Shown here in pieces: positions 8,853 through 17,169 of a DNA stretch of 64,000 bases. The notes beneath the pieces are model-generated. The model made no database searches, had not been told where the DNA came from, and saw only the letters and a list, made by a program, of their open reading frames with translations. Position 1 is the stretch's first letter. Every line of letters begins with the position of its first letter. This stretch comes from Ruminococcus sp. (GTDB lineage Bacteria > Bacillota > Clostridia > Oscillospirales > Ruminococcaceae), in NCBI GenBank assembly GCA_017525915.1, contig JAFXSC010000008.1:81046-145045 (forward strand), given 5' to 3'. A program made the translations under genes and the position numbers.

Positions 8853-9056
8853 TTACTTGTCCATATTGAAACGCTTCTTGAATCTGTCAACGCGTCCGCC
8901 TGTATCAACGAGCTTCTGCTTGCCTGTATAGAACGGGTGGCACTTGGAACAGATTTCAACCTTGATGTTTTCCTTTGTGGACATAGTTTCCATTACATTG
9001 CCGCAGTGGCAGGTAATAGTAGTCTTTACAAAGTTAGGATGGATTCCCTCTTTCAC
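8853..9056 (-). CDS. rpmE: 50S ribosomal protein L31
   Basis: Small ribosomal protein of the large subunit, 67 residues, of the zinc-binding L31 type (CHC and CSKC pairs). The best start is GTG at 9056, giving [19 protein letters not shown] after the first residue, with AAAGAGGTG nine bases upstream; an in-frame upstream start would add 14 atypical residues. It has its own strong promoter and terminator. Having the cysteines means it is not the zinc-free paralogue induced by zinc starvation. Confidence 0.95.
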   Translation of the reverse strand: MKEGIHPNFVKTTITCHCGNVMETMSTKENIKVEICSKCHPFYTGKQKLVDTGGRVDRFKKRFNMDK

Positions 9057-9141
9057 GGTATTCACCTCTTTCAAAGATTTTGTATCCGTGCAGCCCATCA
9101 GTTCCCTTAGACAGTAGTGCCGTTATACATTACAGTAATTA

Positions 9142-9170
9142 ATTATACCGCATATGCTTTTATTTGTCAA
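9142..9170 (-). promoter_or_regulatory. Promoter of rpmE
   Basis: Perfect minus-strand TTGACA (9165-9170), a 17-base spacer and TATAAT (9142-9147). Confidence 0.8.
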
Positions 9171-9185
9171 GCATATCCGGATATT

Positions 9186-10856
9186 TTATTTTAATTTAAC
9201 TTTAGCGACCGTGTAGCCGTCGATATTGTATACTCTGAGCGTGTCGCTCTCCGGGGGAGCTTCCTCCGGCTTGAAGAAGACATAGAGCGCGTCAGAACGT
9301 CCGCCGCCGTTTTTCAGAGCAGTGTATTCCCTCAGCGAATACGCCGAAACAGCGTCAAAATCGAGCCTTGCAAGGTAGAAGCTGCTCAGGCTCATATCCT
9401 TGTCCTCAGCAAGCTGTGCGAAGTCGAAATACATCTGCATATACAGACCGTAGTCCTCCGGCATCGGCAGGAAGATCACCTCGTCCGCGCCTTCGGTGAG
9501 CACGTCCCACTTCTCGTCAGTGAGGGCGAATTCGTAGTTGGTATCGCCTGCGAACATATCGTGCTGACCGCTGCACCATTTTCTCAGGTCAAGTCCCTGT
9601 ACCGCAATGCAGAGCACGGCGGCAATGACAGCTGCACGCTTTCCCAGCCGCGAAAGACCGGCAAGTCCGGCAGTGATAACGAGTATGCAGGGGAGCCAGA
9701 TAAATCTTCCGGAAGCACGGTAAATGCTCAGTCCGCCGCGTACCAGATAGGGGAGAGGCAGGTCGATGATGACCCTGCCGTTGAGCGTTATGACGTCGCT
9801 GACCGCCCAGCAGAAGCTCACTGCAAACACCGCGAGGAAGGCAATGACCTCTGTGCGGTACTTCTTCACCAGCGCAGCAGCGTTCTTCCGGAAGCCGCCC
9901 TCCCTGCGTGCGATATATATGCACACGGAAACTATACCTGTCAGGCAGCAGATAAGAGCGCCGAGCCCGAGATATCCGAAGCCCTCGCCCTGACCGTAGC
10001 GTGAGGGAAGGGCGTCCAGAAACGCGGAGTGTCCCATGCCGTTGAAGAAGGTGTTGAGGTTGGAGGAGTATATCCCGAAGCCGCCGTCAGTGTAGCCGCC
10101 TTTTCCGTGGAAAGCACCGATGATGAACAGTGCCGCCGCTGCCGAAAGCGCTGACGAGACCGCCGTAATGACGAACCTGCGCGGCTGTCTGTCCCGGAAT
10201 ATTGCAAGTATCCCGTATCCTCCCATGACCGTGAATATCATCGGAAGGAAGTAGGGGTGGATCATCGCGGCAAGGGCGCAGTCCGCGCACCAGAGCGCCG
10301 TGAAGGTGTATCTGTGCCGGAACTCCCTGTTCCGGTCGATGCAGAGTATCATCGGTATGATGAACAGCCATATCGCGCCGAGAGAGTTATGGTGCATTAT
10401 CCTGTCGAGGGTCGGCGGAAACATAGAATAGAACAGCGAACCGACCGATGCGAAAACCATGTCCGGACGTATCCGGTAGAGCAGAAGTGCTCCGAAGCCG
10501 CCGTTCAGTGCGAAGCACAGCACTCCCCACAGCCCGAAATACTGGAAGCTTCCCGGCAGTACAGGCGAAAGCAGTTTGAATACTATCGCAAAAAGCGGCA
10601 GCGAGTCCGAATAGAGGCAGGATACACTGCCCTCGCTGGTAAGTCCGTGAGTTAGTCCGACCGGGAAGTCTGCGGGACTGTTCCGGTAAAATTCCCAGCC
10701 GAGCTGATGCTGTGTGGCGTCACCGGGGTAGGCGAACAGCCAGTCCGTGTTGGTCGGGACGATGACCGATGCCCCGAATATTATAATGAATACCAGCGCA
10801 CCGGCGACTGCACCGATGAAGAAGGGGATAAGGCTTTTTCTGTTGTTCTGTATCAT
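9186..10856 (-). CDS. Polytopic membrane protein, DUF6311-like (GT-C fold candidate)
   Basis: A 556-residue integral membrane protein with about a dozen hydrophobic segments and a soluble C-terminal part of about 120 residues. A loop after the first helix contains YPGDATQHQLGWEFYR and FPVGLTHGL, which resembles the DUF6311 family of presumed GT-C type sugar transferases using lipid-linked donors. That would place it in surface glycan assembly, but no donor or acceptor can be read. ATG at 10856 follows AGGA; another in-frame ATG at 10886 falls inside the terminator hairpin of the preceding pgcA gene and is unlikely. It sits directly downstream of that terminator. Confidence 0.65.
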   Translation of the reverse strand: MIQNNRKSLIPFFIGAVAGALVFIIIFGASVIVPTNTDWLFAYPGDATQHQLGWEFYRNSPADFPVGLTHGLTSEGSVSCLYSDSLPLFAIVFKLLSPVLPGSFQYFGLWGVLCFALNGGFGALLLYRIRPDMVFASVGSLFYSMFPPTLDRIMHHNSLGAIWLFIIPMILCIDRNREFRHRYTFTALWCADCALAAMIHPYFLPMIFTVMGGYGILAIFRDRQPRRFVITAVSSALSAAAALFIIGAFHGKGGYTDGGFGIYSSNLNTFFNGMGHSAFLDALPSRYGQGEGFGYLGLGALICCLTGIVSVCIYIARREGGFRKNAAALVKKYRTEVIAFLAVFAVSFCWAVSDVITLNGRVIIDLPLPYLVRGGLSIYRASGRFIWLPCILVITAGLAGLSRLGKRAAVIAAVLCIAVQGLDLRKWCSGQHDMFAGDTNYEFALTDEKWDVLTEGADEVIFLPMPEDYGLYMQMYFDFAQLAEDKDMSLSSFYLARLDFDAVSAYSLREYTALKNGGGRSDALYVFFKPEEAPPESDTLRVYNIDGYTVAKVKLK

Positions 10857-10869
10857 ATTATTCCTGCGG

Positions 10870-10898
10870 TAAAAGAAGGCGGACATTAAGTCCGCCTT
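10870..10898 (-). terminator. Terminator of pgcA
   Basis: AAGGCGGAC / GTCCGCCTT stem with a five-base loop followed by CTTTT on the minus strand, just after the pgcA stop. Confidence 0.75.
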
Positions 10899-10902
10899 GC
10901 GT

Positions 10903-12618
10903 TTATTTCATGCTCTGTGTGAAGTCAGCGTATATCTTCTGCTCGATAACGTCTGCTGCCTCGTGGGTAGGTGCCTTTGCGGTTATGTAGGTCTTGATCT
11001 TCGGCTCTGTGCCGGAAGGACGTACAATAGCCTTGCAGCCGTTTTCAAGGTAGAACGCGAGAACGTTCGACTTCGGAAGTGTGAGCTCTGTTACCTCGCC
11101 GGTAGCGATATTCTTTGCAGTGCTCTTCTTGTAGTCCTCGAACCTCTCGACTTTAAGTCCGCCGATAGCAGCCGGAGGAGCTTCGCGGAGGTCGTTCATT
11201 ATCTCGCCCATGCGGTTCATGCCGCTCTCACCCTCGAAGGTGAAGCTGTAAAGTGTCTGGTAGAACACGCCGTACTTCCTGTACATATTCTCACGCGCCT
11301 GATAGAGCGTAATGCCCTGTGTGCGGTAGTAAGCAGCCATCTCGCAGATGAGCATTGAAGCGTTTACAGCGTCCTTGTCGCGGACGTAGCTGCCGGAGAG
11401 GTAGCCGTAGCTCTCCTCAAATCCGAATATATAGCGCTTTTCCTCGCCCTTTGATTCAAGGAAGCCTATCTGCTCGCCGATGAACTTGAAGCCTGTGAGG
11501 ACGTCTATGACCTCAACGCCGTACTCCTTGCCGATGAGGTTTACGATATCGGTCGTAACGATAGTCTTTACAGCTACGGGGTTCTTGGGCATTGTACCCT
11601 TTTTAAGACGCTGCTGGCAGATGTATTCAAGGAGCATAGCGCCGACCTCGTTGCCGGAGAAGAGCGCGAAACCGCCCTTGCCGTCCGGAACTGCAATGCC
11701 GACACGGTCGCAGTCGGGGTCAGTAGCAAGGAGAAGATCAGGCTGTACCTCGTCGCAGTATCTCAGACCAACTTCGAGAGCCTCGCGTATCTCGGGGTTC
11801 GGGTAGGGGCAGGTCGGGAAGTTTCCGTCGGGGTTCTCCTGTTCCTTTACAACGGTAACATTGTCGATGCCGATGCGCTTGAGTATCTCGCGGACGGGCT
11901 TGTTTCCTGTGCCGTTAAGGGGAGTGTATACGACCTTCAGTCCGCTTGAAGCGCAGAGGTCGGAATTGATGCCCTCAGCGAGGACGTTCTCGTAGAATGC
12001 CTCTACAACGTCGTTTCCGATATAGGAGATATTGCCCTTTGCGAGTTCCTCATCGAATGAAGAAGTCTTTACGTCGTTAAATATATCGAGTGAATTGATC
12101 TTTTCGAGGATGATCTCGGCGCCTCTGAGAGTTATCTGGCAGCCGTCCTCGCCGTAGACCTTGTAGCCGTTGTACTTGGCAGGGTTGTGGCTTGCTGTAA
12201 CCATGATACCGCCCTGGCACTTCAGCTGTCTTACTGCGAAGGAAAGGCAGGGAGTAGGCATGAGCTCGGGGTAGATGTAGACCCTTATGCCGTTTGCTGC
12301 AAGCACCTCAGCGGCAGCCTTCGAGAAAACGTCCGACTTGATGCGGCTGTCGTAGGATATAGCAACGCTGGGGGCCTTGTACTCCTGGTTGAGGTAGTCG
12401 GCAAAGCCCTGTGTAGCGCGTCTTACAGTGAAGACGTTCATGCGGTTTGTACCTGCGCCGATAACGCCTCTGAGTCCGCCTGTGCCGAATTCGAGGTCGC
12501 GGTAAAATCTATCATTAATAGCCTCTTTGTCGCCCTTTATGCCTTCAAGCTCGCTGAGAAGATCGGGCTCGCCTGTGACATTTCTGCACCAGAGACTGTA
12601 AAGCTCCATTTCTGTCAT
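10903..12618 (-). CDS. pgcA: Alpha-phosphoglucomutase / phosphosugar mutase
   Basis: Interconverts glucose 1-phosphate and glucose 6-phosphate, linking cellobiose or glycogen phosphorolysis and surface sugar synthesis to glycolysis. The 571 residues carry the phosphoserine loop TASHNPAKYNGYKVY, the metal-binding loop TDPDCDRVGIAVPD, the sugar-binding EESYGYLSGSYVRDKD and the phosphate-binding RPSGTEPKIK. Length and the early FGTGGLRGVIGAGTNRMN segment match the long Firmicutes PgcA group. It faces leftward behind its own promoter, downstream of pfk, so two steps of sugar catabolism lie side by side. Confidence 0.94.
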   Translation of the reverse strand: MTEMELYSLWCRNVTGEPDLLSELEGIKGDKEAINDRFYRDLEFGTGGLRGVIGAGTNRMNVFTVRRATQGFADYLNQEYKAPSVAISYDSRIKSDVFSKAAAEVLAANGIRVYIYPELMPTPCLSFAVRQLKCQGGIMVTASHNPAKYNGYKVYGEDGCQITLRGAEIILEKINSLDIFNDVKTSSFDEELAKGNISYIGNDVVEAFYENVLAEGINSDLCASSGLKVVYTPLNGTGNKPVREILKRIGIDNVTVVKEQENPDGNFPTCPYPNPEIREALEVGLRYCDEVQPDLLLATDPDCDRVGIAVPDGKGGFALFSGNEVGAMLLEYICQQRLKKGTMPKNPVAVKTIVTTDIVNLIGKEYGVEVIDVLTGFKFIGEQIGFLESKGEEKRYIFGFEESYGYLSGSYVRDKDAVNASMLICEMAAYYRTQGITLYQARENMYRKYGVFYQTLYSFTFEGESGMNRMGEIMNDLREAPPAAIGGLKVERFEDYKKSTAKNIATGEVTELTLPKSNVLAFYLENGCKAIVRPSGTEPKIKTYITAKAPTHEAADVIEQKIYADFTQSMK

Positions 12619-12737
12619 GTTAGGTAACCTCCTGAAATAGAAATATATAATATTATATCATAAATTTCCGCGCTTGAAAAGCCTTTTCTGAAAAAAACGG
12701 AAGATTTTTCATTTTTGCTATATTTTCAACGGATTTC

Positions 12738-12765
12738 ATAATAAATTCATGAAAAATTAGTGCAA
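12738..12765 (-). promoter_or_regulatory. Probable promoter of pgcA
   Basis: Minus-strand TTGCAC (12760-12765), a 16-base spacer and TATTAT (12738-12743). A long leader of about 110 bases to the ATG follows; it is A/T-rich and no known riboswitch was recognised in it. Confidence 0.55.
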
Positions 12766-12770
12766 AAGTA

Positions 12771-12806
12771 CAGGCTAACATGCTGTTTGTAAGCCTTGGC
12801 TAACCG
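12771..12806. promoter_or_regulatory. GGCTAAC repeat element, copy 1 (upstream of pgcA)
   Basis: The heptamer GGCTAAC occurs at 12773-12779 and 12798-12804. The surrounding block (GTACA, ATG-CTGTTTGT, AGCC, GG, CC) can be aligned with 56717-56754 upstream of the hydrogenase operon. It lies just upstream of the pgcA -35 box, where an activator could bind. Confidence 0.4.
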
Positions 12807-12814
12807 TTGAACAG

Positions 12815-12848
12815 CGATAAAATCAGGCGGAAGCACGTTCCGCCTGAT
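12815..12848 (-). terminator. Terminator of phosphofructokinase gene
   Basis: ATCAGGCGGAA / TTCCGCCTGAT stem, five-base loop, then TTTATC on the minus strand, a few bases after the stop. Confidence 0.8.
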
Positions 12849-12854
12849 GAGATA

Positions 12855-13937
12855 TCAGTCGCCGAAGGATACTCCGATATCGCGGGCAGCGATAACGAGG
12901 TGGTTGTCAGTATCGACGAACTTGGTCTTTCCGGCAATATCCTCGAGCTTGTTGGAGGTTATCTTGTTGCCGATCTTTGCGACGGTCCTGCCGTACTTTT
13001 CCTGAGCGATTAGGTAAGCTGCGTGTACACCGAACTGTGTCGAGAGAACGCGGTCGTAAGCGCTGGGGGCGCCGCCGCGGAGCATATGTCCGGGAACGCA
13101 CACTCTTGCCTCCATGCCGGTATTAGCCTGTATCTGCGCGGCTATGCGGCTTGTAGCGGTGATTATGCCAGCCTCGGCACGTTTTCTTGCGCGGTCCTTC
13201 TTTTTGAGCTGAGCCTCAGCAACATCGAAAGCACCCTCTGCAACTGCGAGTATCGAGAAGGTCTTTCCGGAAGCACTTCTTGCCATTACAGCGTCGCATA
13301 CCTTGTCGATATCGTAGGGGATCTCGGGGATTATGATTATATCCGCACCGCCTGCGATGCCTGCGTTGAGGGTGAGCCAGCCAGCCTTGTTGCCCATTAT
13401 CTCACATACGAGTATACGCGAGTGGCTTGCCGCTGTGGTATGTAGACGGTCAATAACGTCGGTTGCGATGTCAACAGCTGTATGGAAGCCGAAGGTAACA
13501 TCTGTGCCGTAGATATCGTTGTCGATAGTCTTGGGAAGACCGATAACGTTAAGGCCCTCGTCCGAAAGGAGCTTTGAGGTCTTGTGGGTGCCGTTTCCGC
13601 CGAGTGTGAGGAGACAGTCGAGCTTCTGCTTCTTGTAGGTCTCCTTCATGTTCTTGACCTTGTCGATATTGTCCTCGCCGATGACCTGCATCATCTTGAA
13701 CGGCTGGCGCTTTGTGCCGAAGATAGTGCCGCCCTGTGTCAGGATACCTGAGAAAGCGGAAGGAGCCATGTCCTTGCAGAGATTGTTGATGAGACCGTAG
13801 TAGCCGTTGGAAATGCCGACTATTTCAACGTTGTCCTCGCCGAAGCGCTCATAGCAGGCTTTGGCAACGCCTCTGATAGTTGCGTTGAGACCGGGACAGT
13901 CTCCTCCGCTTGTCAGTATTCCGATTCGTCTTTTCAT
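12855..13937 (-). CDS. 6-phosphofructokinase with mixed donor-site signature
   Basis: Phosphorylates fructose 6-phosphate, the committing step of glycolysis. The 360 residues show ILTSGGDCPGLNA at the N-terminus, GGNGT at 113-117, the catalytic PKTIDND at 135-141 and later substrate-binding segments (MGNKAGWLT, HMLRGGAPSAYD). The donor site mixes signatures. Glycine 116 is typical of ATP enzymes, whereas lysine 136 before TIDND occurs in PPi enzymes and in one ATP-using group. The usual aspartate of GGDG is asparagine. Donor (ATP or PPi) is therefore left open. Good ribosome site GGAGGTAATATTC before the ATG. Confidence 0.93.
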   Translation of the reverse strand: MKRRIGILTSGGDCPGLNATIRGVAKACYERFGEDNVEIVGISNGYYGLINNLCKDMAPSAFSGILTQGGTIFGTKRQPFKMMQVIGEDNIDKVKNMKETYKKQKLDCLLTLGGNGTHKTSKLLSDEGLNVIGLPKTIDNDIYGTDVTFGFHTAVDIATDVIDRLHTTAASHSRILVCEIMGNKAGWLTLNAGIAGGADIIIIPEIPYDIDKVCDAVMARSASGKTFSILAVAEGAFDVAEAQLKKKDRARKRAEAGIITATSRIAAQIQANTGMEARVCVPGHMLRGGAPSAYDRVLSTQFGVHAAYLIAQEKYGRTVAKIGNKITSNKLEDIAGKTKFVDTDNHLVIAARDIGVSFGD

Positions 13938-13966
13938 GAATATTACCTCCGTTCATAATTTAGATC

Positions 13967-16240
13967 TTAGTTTTCAGTGCCTTGTGTATTGCCGGGATCT
14001 GTTTCGTCTTCGTCATGGTGGATATAAGCTGCTTTGAGGTTCTCCTCGAAGAAATCCTCTATCGCTTCAGCCGGCATCGGCTTTCCGTAGAGGTAGCCCT
14101 GACCGTAGTCACAGCCTGCCTTGCGGAGTATCTCCTCCTGGTTGGGGTTCTCGATGCCCTCGGCGATAGTCTCGATCTTCTTGGACTTCGCTATCCTTAT
14201 TACCGCCGCAACTATCTCATATGCGATGTTGTCGTTCTCGATGTCGGTGATGAACGAGCGGTCGAGTTTCAGCAGGGTTATCGGGAGTATCTGGAGGTAG
14301 CTCAGTGACGAGTAGCCGGTTCCGAAGTCGTCCATAGCGAGCTTTACTCCGAGGTCGCGGAGCTTGTTCATCTGGTCAACGGCAAAGTCGATATCGCTGA
14401 GCGCGAGGGTCTCCGTTAGCTCGACCTCGAGGTACTGCGGTTCAAGTCCGGATCTTACAAGCGCCTCGAACACCTTGTCGCGCAGGTCTTTCTGGTAGAA
14501 GTCGGACGATGCGAAGTTTATTGACATGACTATCGGCGGATAGCCCATTTTCTGCCACAGCACGTTCTGGCGGCAGCCCTCGGTAAGAACGAATTCGCTG
14601 ATGCGTCCGATGAGGTGAGAGCTTTCGGCGATAGGCACGAACTGGTCAGGCTTGACGATGGTGCCGTCGGGCTTTATCCAGCGGATAAGAGCTTCAACAC
14701 CCATTATCCTGCCGGTTTCAAGGTTTATCTTAGGCTGGTAGAAAAGCTGGAGCTCGTTGTTCTGTATCGCAACTGCAAGAGCCTTTTCGAGCTCGGTGTT
14801 GCCGATGATCGAATCGTGCATACTCGGCTCATATCCGCATATGCTGCTCTGACTGCCCGCACCTGTTTTCAGTGCGAATTCTGCGTGCTCGAGCACTTCG
14901 AGGAAGGACGAGCCGTCCTCCGGGAGCTTGGAATAGCCTGCCGAGCAGCTGAGGCTTATCGCCGAGAATTCGTCAACTGCAAGCTTTGCGAATTCATCCT
15001 GGATATCTCTTGCGGTACGGACCGGCAGCTCATCGTCACCGTAGTCCCTGAGCACGAGCGCGAAATTATCGCCGCTCATACGCGCTGCAAGTCCGCCGGG
15101 AGTCACGAATTTATAGAGGATATGCGCGAAGTTTCTGAGGATATAGTTGCCGTTGGTGTAGCCGCAGGTATCATTGATTATGTGGAAGCGGTCGATATCG
15201 AGAACCACTATCCAGTAGGAGCATTCAAGGAGCTGAGCGGTCTCATAGGTGTCCTGTCCGACGTCCATGAGCTTGTTGCGGTTGGCGATCTCAGTTACCT
15301 CGTCGATATAGGCAAGACGCTCGATGAGGAGGTCCTTCTCGTGCTCCTGTGTTACGTCGAGGATAGCTCCTCCGAGAAGGGGAAGGGTGTTGCCCGTGCC
15401 CTGGATATACTTGTACCGGTAGGAGTACCAGCGGTAGGTGCCGTCAGCCGAGCGCATTCTCATGTCGGTGCTTCTGACGTCGCCGGAATTCTTCGCGCTC
15501 ACCGCAGTATCGAACTGTATCCTGTCGTTGGGGTGGACGAGGGTGCGGAAGTCGCTGAGAGTTATACTGCTGCTTTTCAGTCCGAGCATACGCACCATTT
15601 CGGGCGAAGCGCGGAAGTTCTTGCGGTCGGTGCTCATGATAACGCCGATCTCGGCGAGTTCCATCGAGGAGTTGAAGAAGTCGTTGGCACTTGCAAGGCT
15701 GAGCTTCATCTTCTTGATATCGGTGAGGTTGAAGCCCGTGCTGAGGTAGAGGGAATTCTTCTTGCGCTTCTTTACGAGGGAGGTGCTCCATGCGATAGTG
15801 ATGACGCCGCCCTTTGCGTTGGTGAATTTTGCCTCGTGGGAGGCGCTTCCTGCTATCATGCTGACAGCCTCGGGACTGAGCTTTGAGAAGCCGAAGGTCT
15901 TGCAGAGCAGCTCCGGACCCTTGTGGTAGTTCTCGTCAGTGCCGATGAGCTTCTTGAGCTTGTTGTTGATGTAGATGTCGGAGCAGTCGTCGGTCCAGAG
16001 TATCATCTCGGTATTGAGGCCCTCTGTGATATCGGCGATATCGGAAGCGTCCACCGAGCTCCTGTGCTTTTTATAGATCCAGCCCACGAGTGAGAGTATC
16101 ACCGTGAGGAAGATCATGGTCGAAATGTAGGTCGTAAGTGCCATCATGGCGTTGCTTGGGTAGAGGTAGCAATAGGCGAGTATTATAACTGTTGCTGCTG
16201 TAATAACGAAAGCTGATGCCAGCGGATTATTGAATTTCAT
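13967..16240 (-). CDS. Membrane PAS-GGDEF-EAL protein, probable c-di-GMP phosphodiesterase
   Basis: A 757-residue signalling protein: two membrane segments near residues 8-25 and 35-55, PAS-like sensor modules (about 75-170 and 190-300), a GGDEF domain and a C-terminal EAL domain. The GGDEF active-site motif reads SGDNF (389-393), so cyclase activity is doubtful. The EAL domain keeps VEALIRW (EAL at 516-518), ELTETLAL, MDDFGTGYSSL and AEGIE, as expected for an active c-di-GMP phosphodiesterase. ATG at 16240 was chosen for its GGGAGGTGG site; upstream in-frame codons lie in the promoter region. Divergent from a two-component system. Confidence 0.9.
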   Translation of the reverse strand: MKFNNPLASAFVITAATVIILAYCYLYPSNAMMALTTYISTMIFLTVILSLVGWIYKKHRSSVDASDIADITEGLNTEMILWTDDCSDIYINNKLKKLIGTDENYHKGPELLCKTFGFSKLSPEAVSMIAGSASHEAKFTNAKGGVITIAWSTSLVKKRKKNSLYLSTGFNLTDIKKMKLSLASANDFFNSSMELAEIGVIMSTDRKNFRASPEMVRMLGLKSSSITLSDFRTLVHPNDRIQFDTAVSAKNSGDVRSTDMRMRSADGTYRWYSYRYKYIQGTGNTLPLLGGAILDVTQEHEKDLLIERLAYIDEVTEIANRNKLMDVGQDTYETAQLLECSYWIVVLDIDRFHIINDTCGYTNGNYILRNFAHILYKFVTPGGLAARMSGDNFALVLRDYGDDELPVRTARDIQDEFAKLAVDEFSAISLSCSAGYSKLPEDGSSFLEVLEHAEFALKTGAGSQSSICGYEPSMHDSIIGNTELEKALAVAIQNNELQLFYQPKINLETGRIMGVEALIRWIKPDGTIVKPDQFVPIAESSHLIGRISEFVLTEGCRQNVLWQKMGYPPIVMSINFASSDFYQKDLRDKVFEALVRSGLEPQYLEVELTETLALSDIDFAVDQMNKLRDLGVKLAMDDFGTGYSSLSYLQILPITLLKLDRSFITDIENDNIAYEIVAAVIRIAKSKKIETIAEGIENPNQEEILRKAGCDYGQGYLYGKPMPAEAIEDFFEENLKAAYIHHDEDETDPGNTQGTEN

Positions 16241-16298
16241 TTCAGCCACCTCCCTGCAAAAAGAATAGAAGTTCACACACAGTGTATCATTCTTAATT

Positions 16299-16327
16299 AT
16301 TATAGCAAATATTACCGAAAAAGTCAA
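16299..16327 (-). promoter_or_regulatory. Promoter of PAS-GGDEF-EAL gene
   Basis: Minus-strand TTGACT (16322-16327), a 17-base spacer and TATAAT (16299-16304), leaving a leader of about 50 bases. Confidence 0.75.
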
Positions 16328-16488
16328 TCGCAAATTTATTACGAAAGACAATCTTTATAAAATTGCCGGGAATTTTAAGATTTTTTTCACAGAATATACA
16401 CTTTTTGGGTTTATAATGTTATAATAACAGTGCAGGAACGCGGAAAGTTCTTCCGGCGGCTTCTTCAAAAATGACATGGAGGTAAACT

Positions 16489-17169
16489 ATGGCACATATA
16501 CTTGTAGTTGACGATGAGGTCAATATCAGAAAGGTAGTCCGCGAATATGCGGAGTTTGAAGGATATGAGGTTACTGAGGCTGAGAACGGCATGGCTGCCG
16601 TGAAGCTCTGCCTTGAAAATGACTATGACCTCATAATAATGGACGTAATGATGCCGAGACTTGACGGCTATTCCGCCTGCAAGGAGATACACAAGACCAA
16701 GAAGATACCGGTTATCATGCTGTCGGCAAGGTCGGAGGAGTACGACAAGCTTTTCGGCTTCGAGATCGGTGTGGACGACTATGTTGTAAAGCCCTTCTCA
16801 CCGAAGGAGCTCATGGCGAGAGTGAAGGTCGTCCTCAAGCGCAGTGCTTATGTTCCAGAGCCCGAGGTGCAGGAGCGCTTCTCGTTCGAGGGTCTGGAGG
16901 TCGATATCCCCGGCAGGGAGGTCTACGTCAACGGCGAAAAGGCTTCGATGACTCCCAAGGAGTATGACCTTCTGTTCTACCTTGTCAAGAACAAGAACAT
17001 CGCGCTCTCCCGTGACAAGCTCCTCGAGGAGGTATGGGGCTATGACTTCTTCGGCGATGACAGAACTGTTGACACGCATATCAAGATGCTCCGCAACAGC
17101 CTCGGTGAGTACAGAAAGTTCATCGTTACACTGAGAGGAATGGGATATAAGTTTGAGTGCGCTCAGTAA
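16489..17169 (+). CDS. OmpR/PhoB-family response regulator
   Basis: DNA-binding half of a two-component system, 226 residues. The receiver domain has the acidic pair VVDDE near residue 8, the phosphoacceptor Asp52 in IIMDVMMPRLDG and the conserved lysine in VVKPFSPKEL. The C-terminal half is a winged helix of the Trans_reg_C type (TPKEYDLLFYLVKNKN, LLEEVWGYDFFGDDRTVDTHI, LRGMGYKFE). Good ribosome site (ATGGAGGTAAACT). The downstream kinase gene overlaps its 3' end. Stimulus and target genes are unknown. Confidence 0.95.
   Translation: MAHILVVDDEVNIRKVVREYAEFEGYEVTEAENGMAAVKLCLENDYDLIIMDVMMPRLDGYSACKEIHKTKKIPVIMLSARSEEYDKLFGFEIGVDDYVVKPFSPKELMARVKVVLKRSAYVPEPEVQERFSFEGLEVDIPGREVYVNGEKASMTPKEYDLLFYLVKNKNIALSRDKLLEEVWGYDFFGDDRTVDTHIKMLRNSLGEYRKFIVTLRGMGYKFECAQ

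Noticed and set aside
12619-12737. Possible riboswitch in the long pgcA leader
   Set aside because: Strongly A/T-rich with no stable paired core and none of the conserved strings of known classes.
14615-15886. 423-codon plus-strand frame opposite the GGDEF/EAL gene
   Set aside because: Antisense of a clear domain protein. Codon bias of the real gene keeps the opposite frame open.
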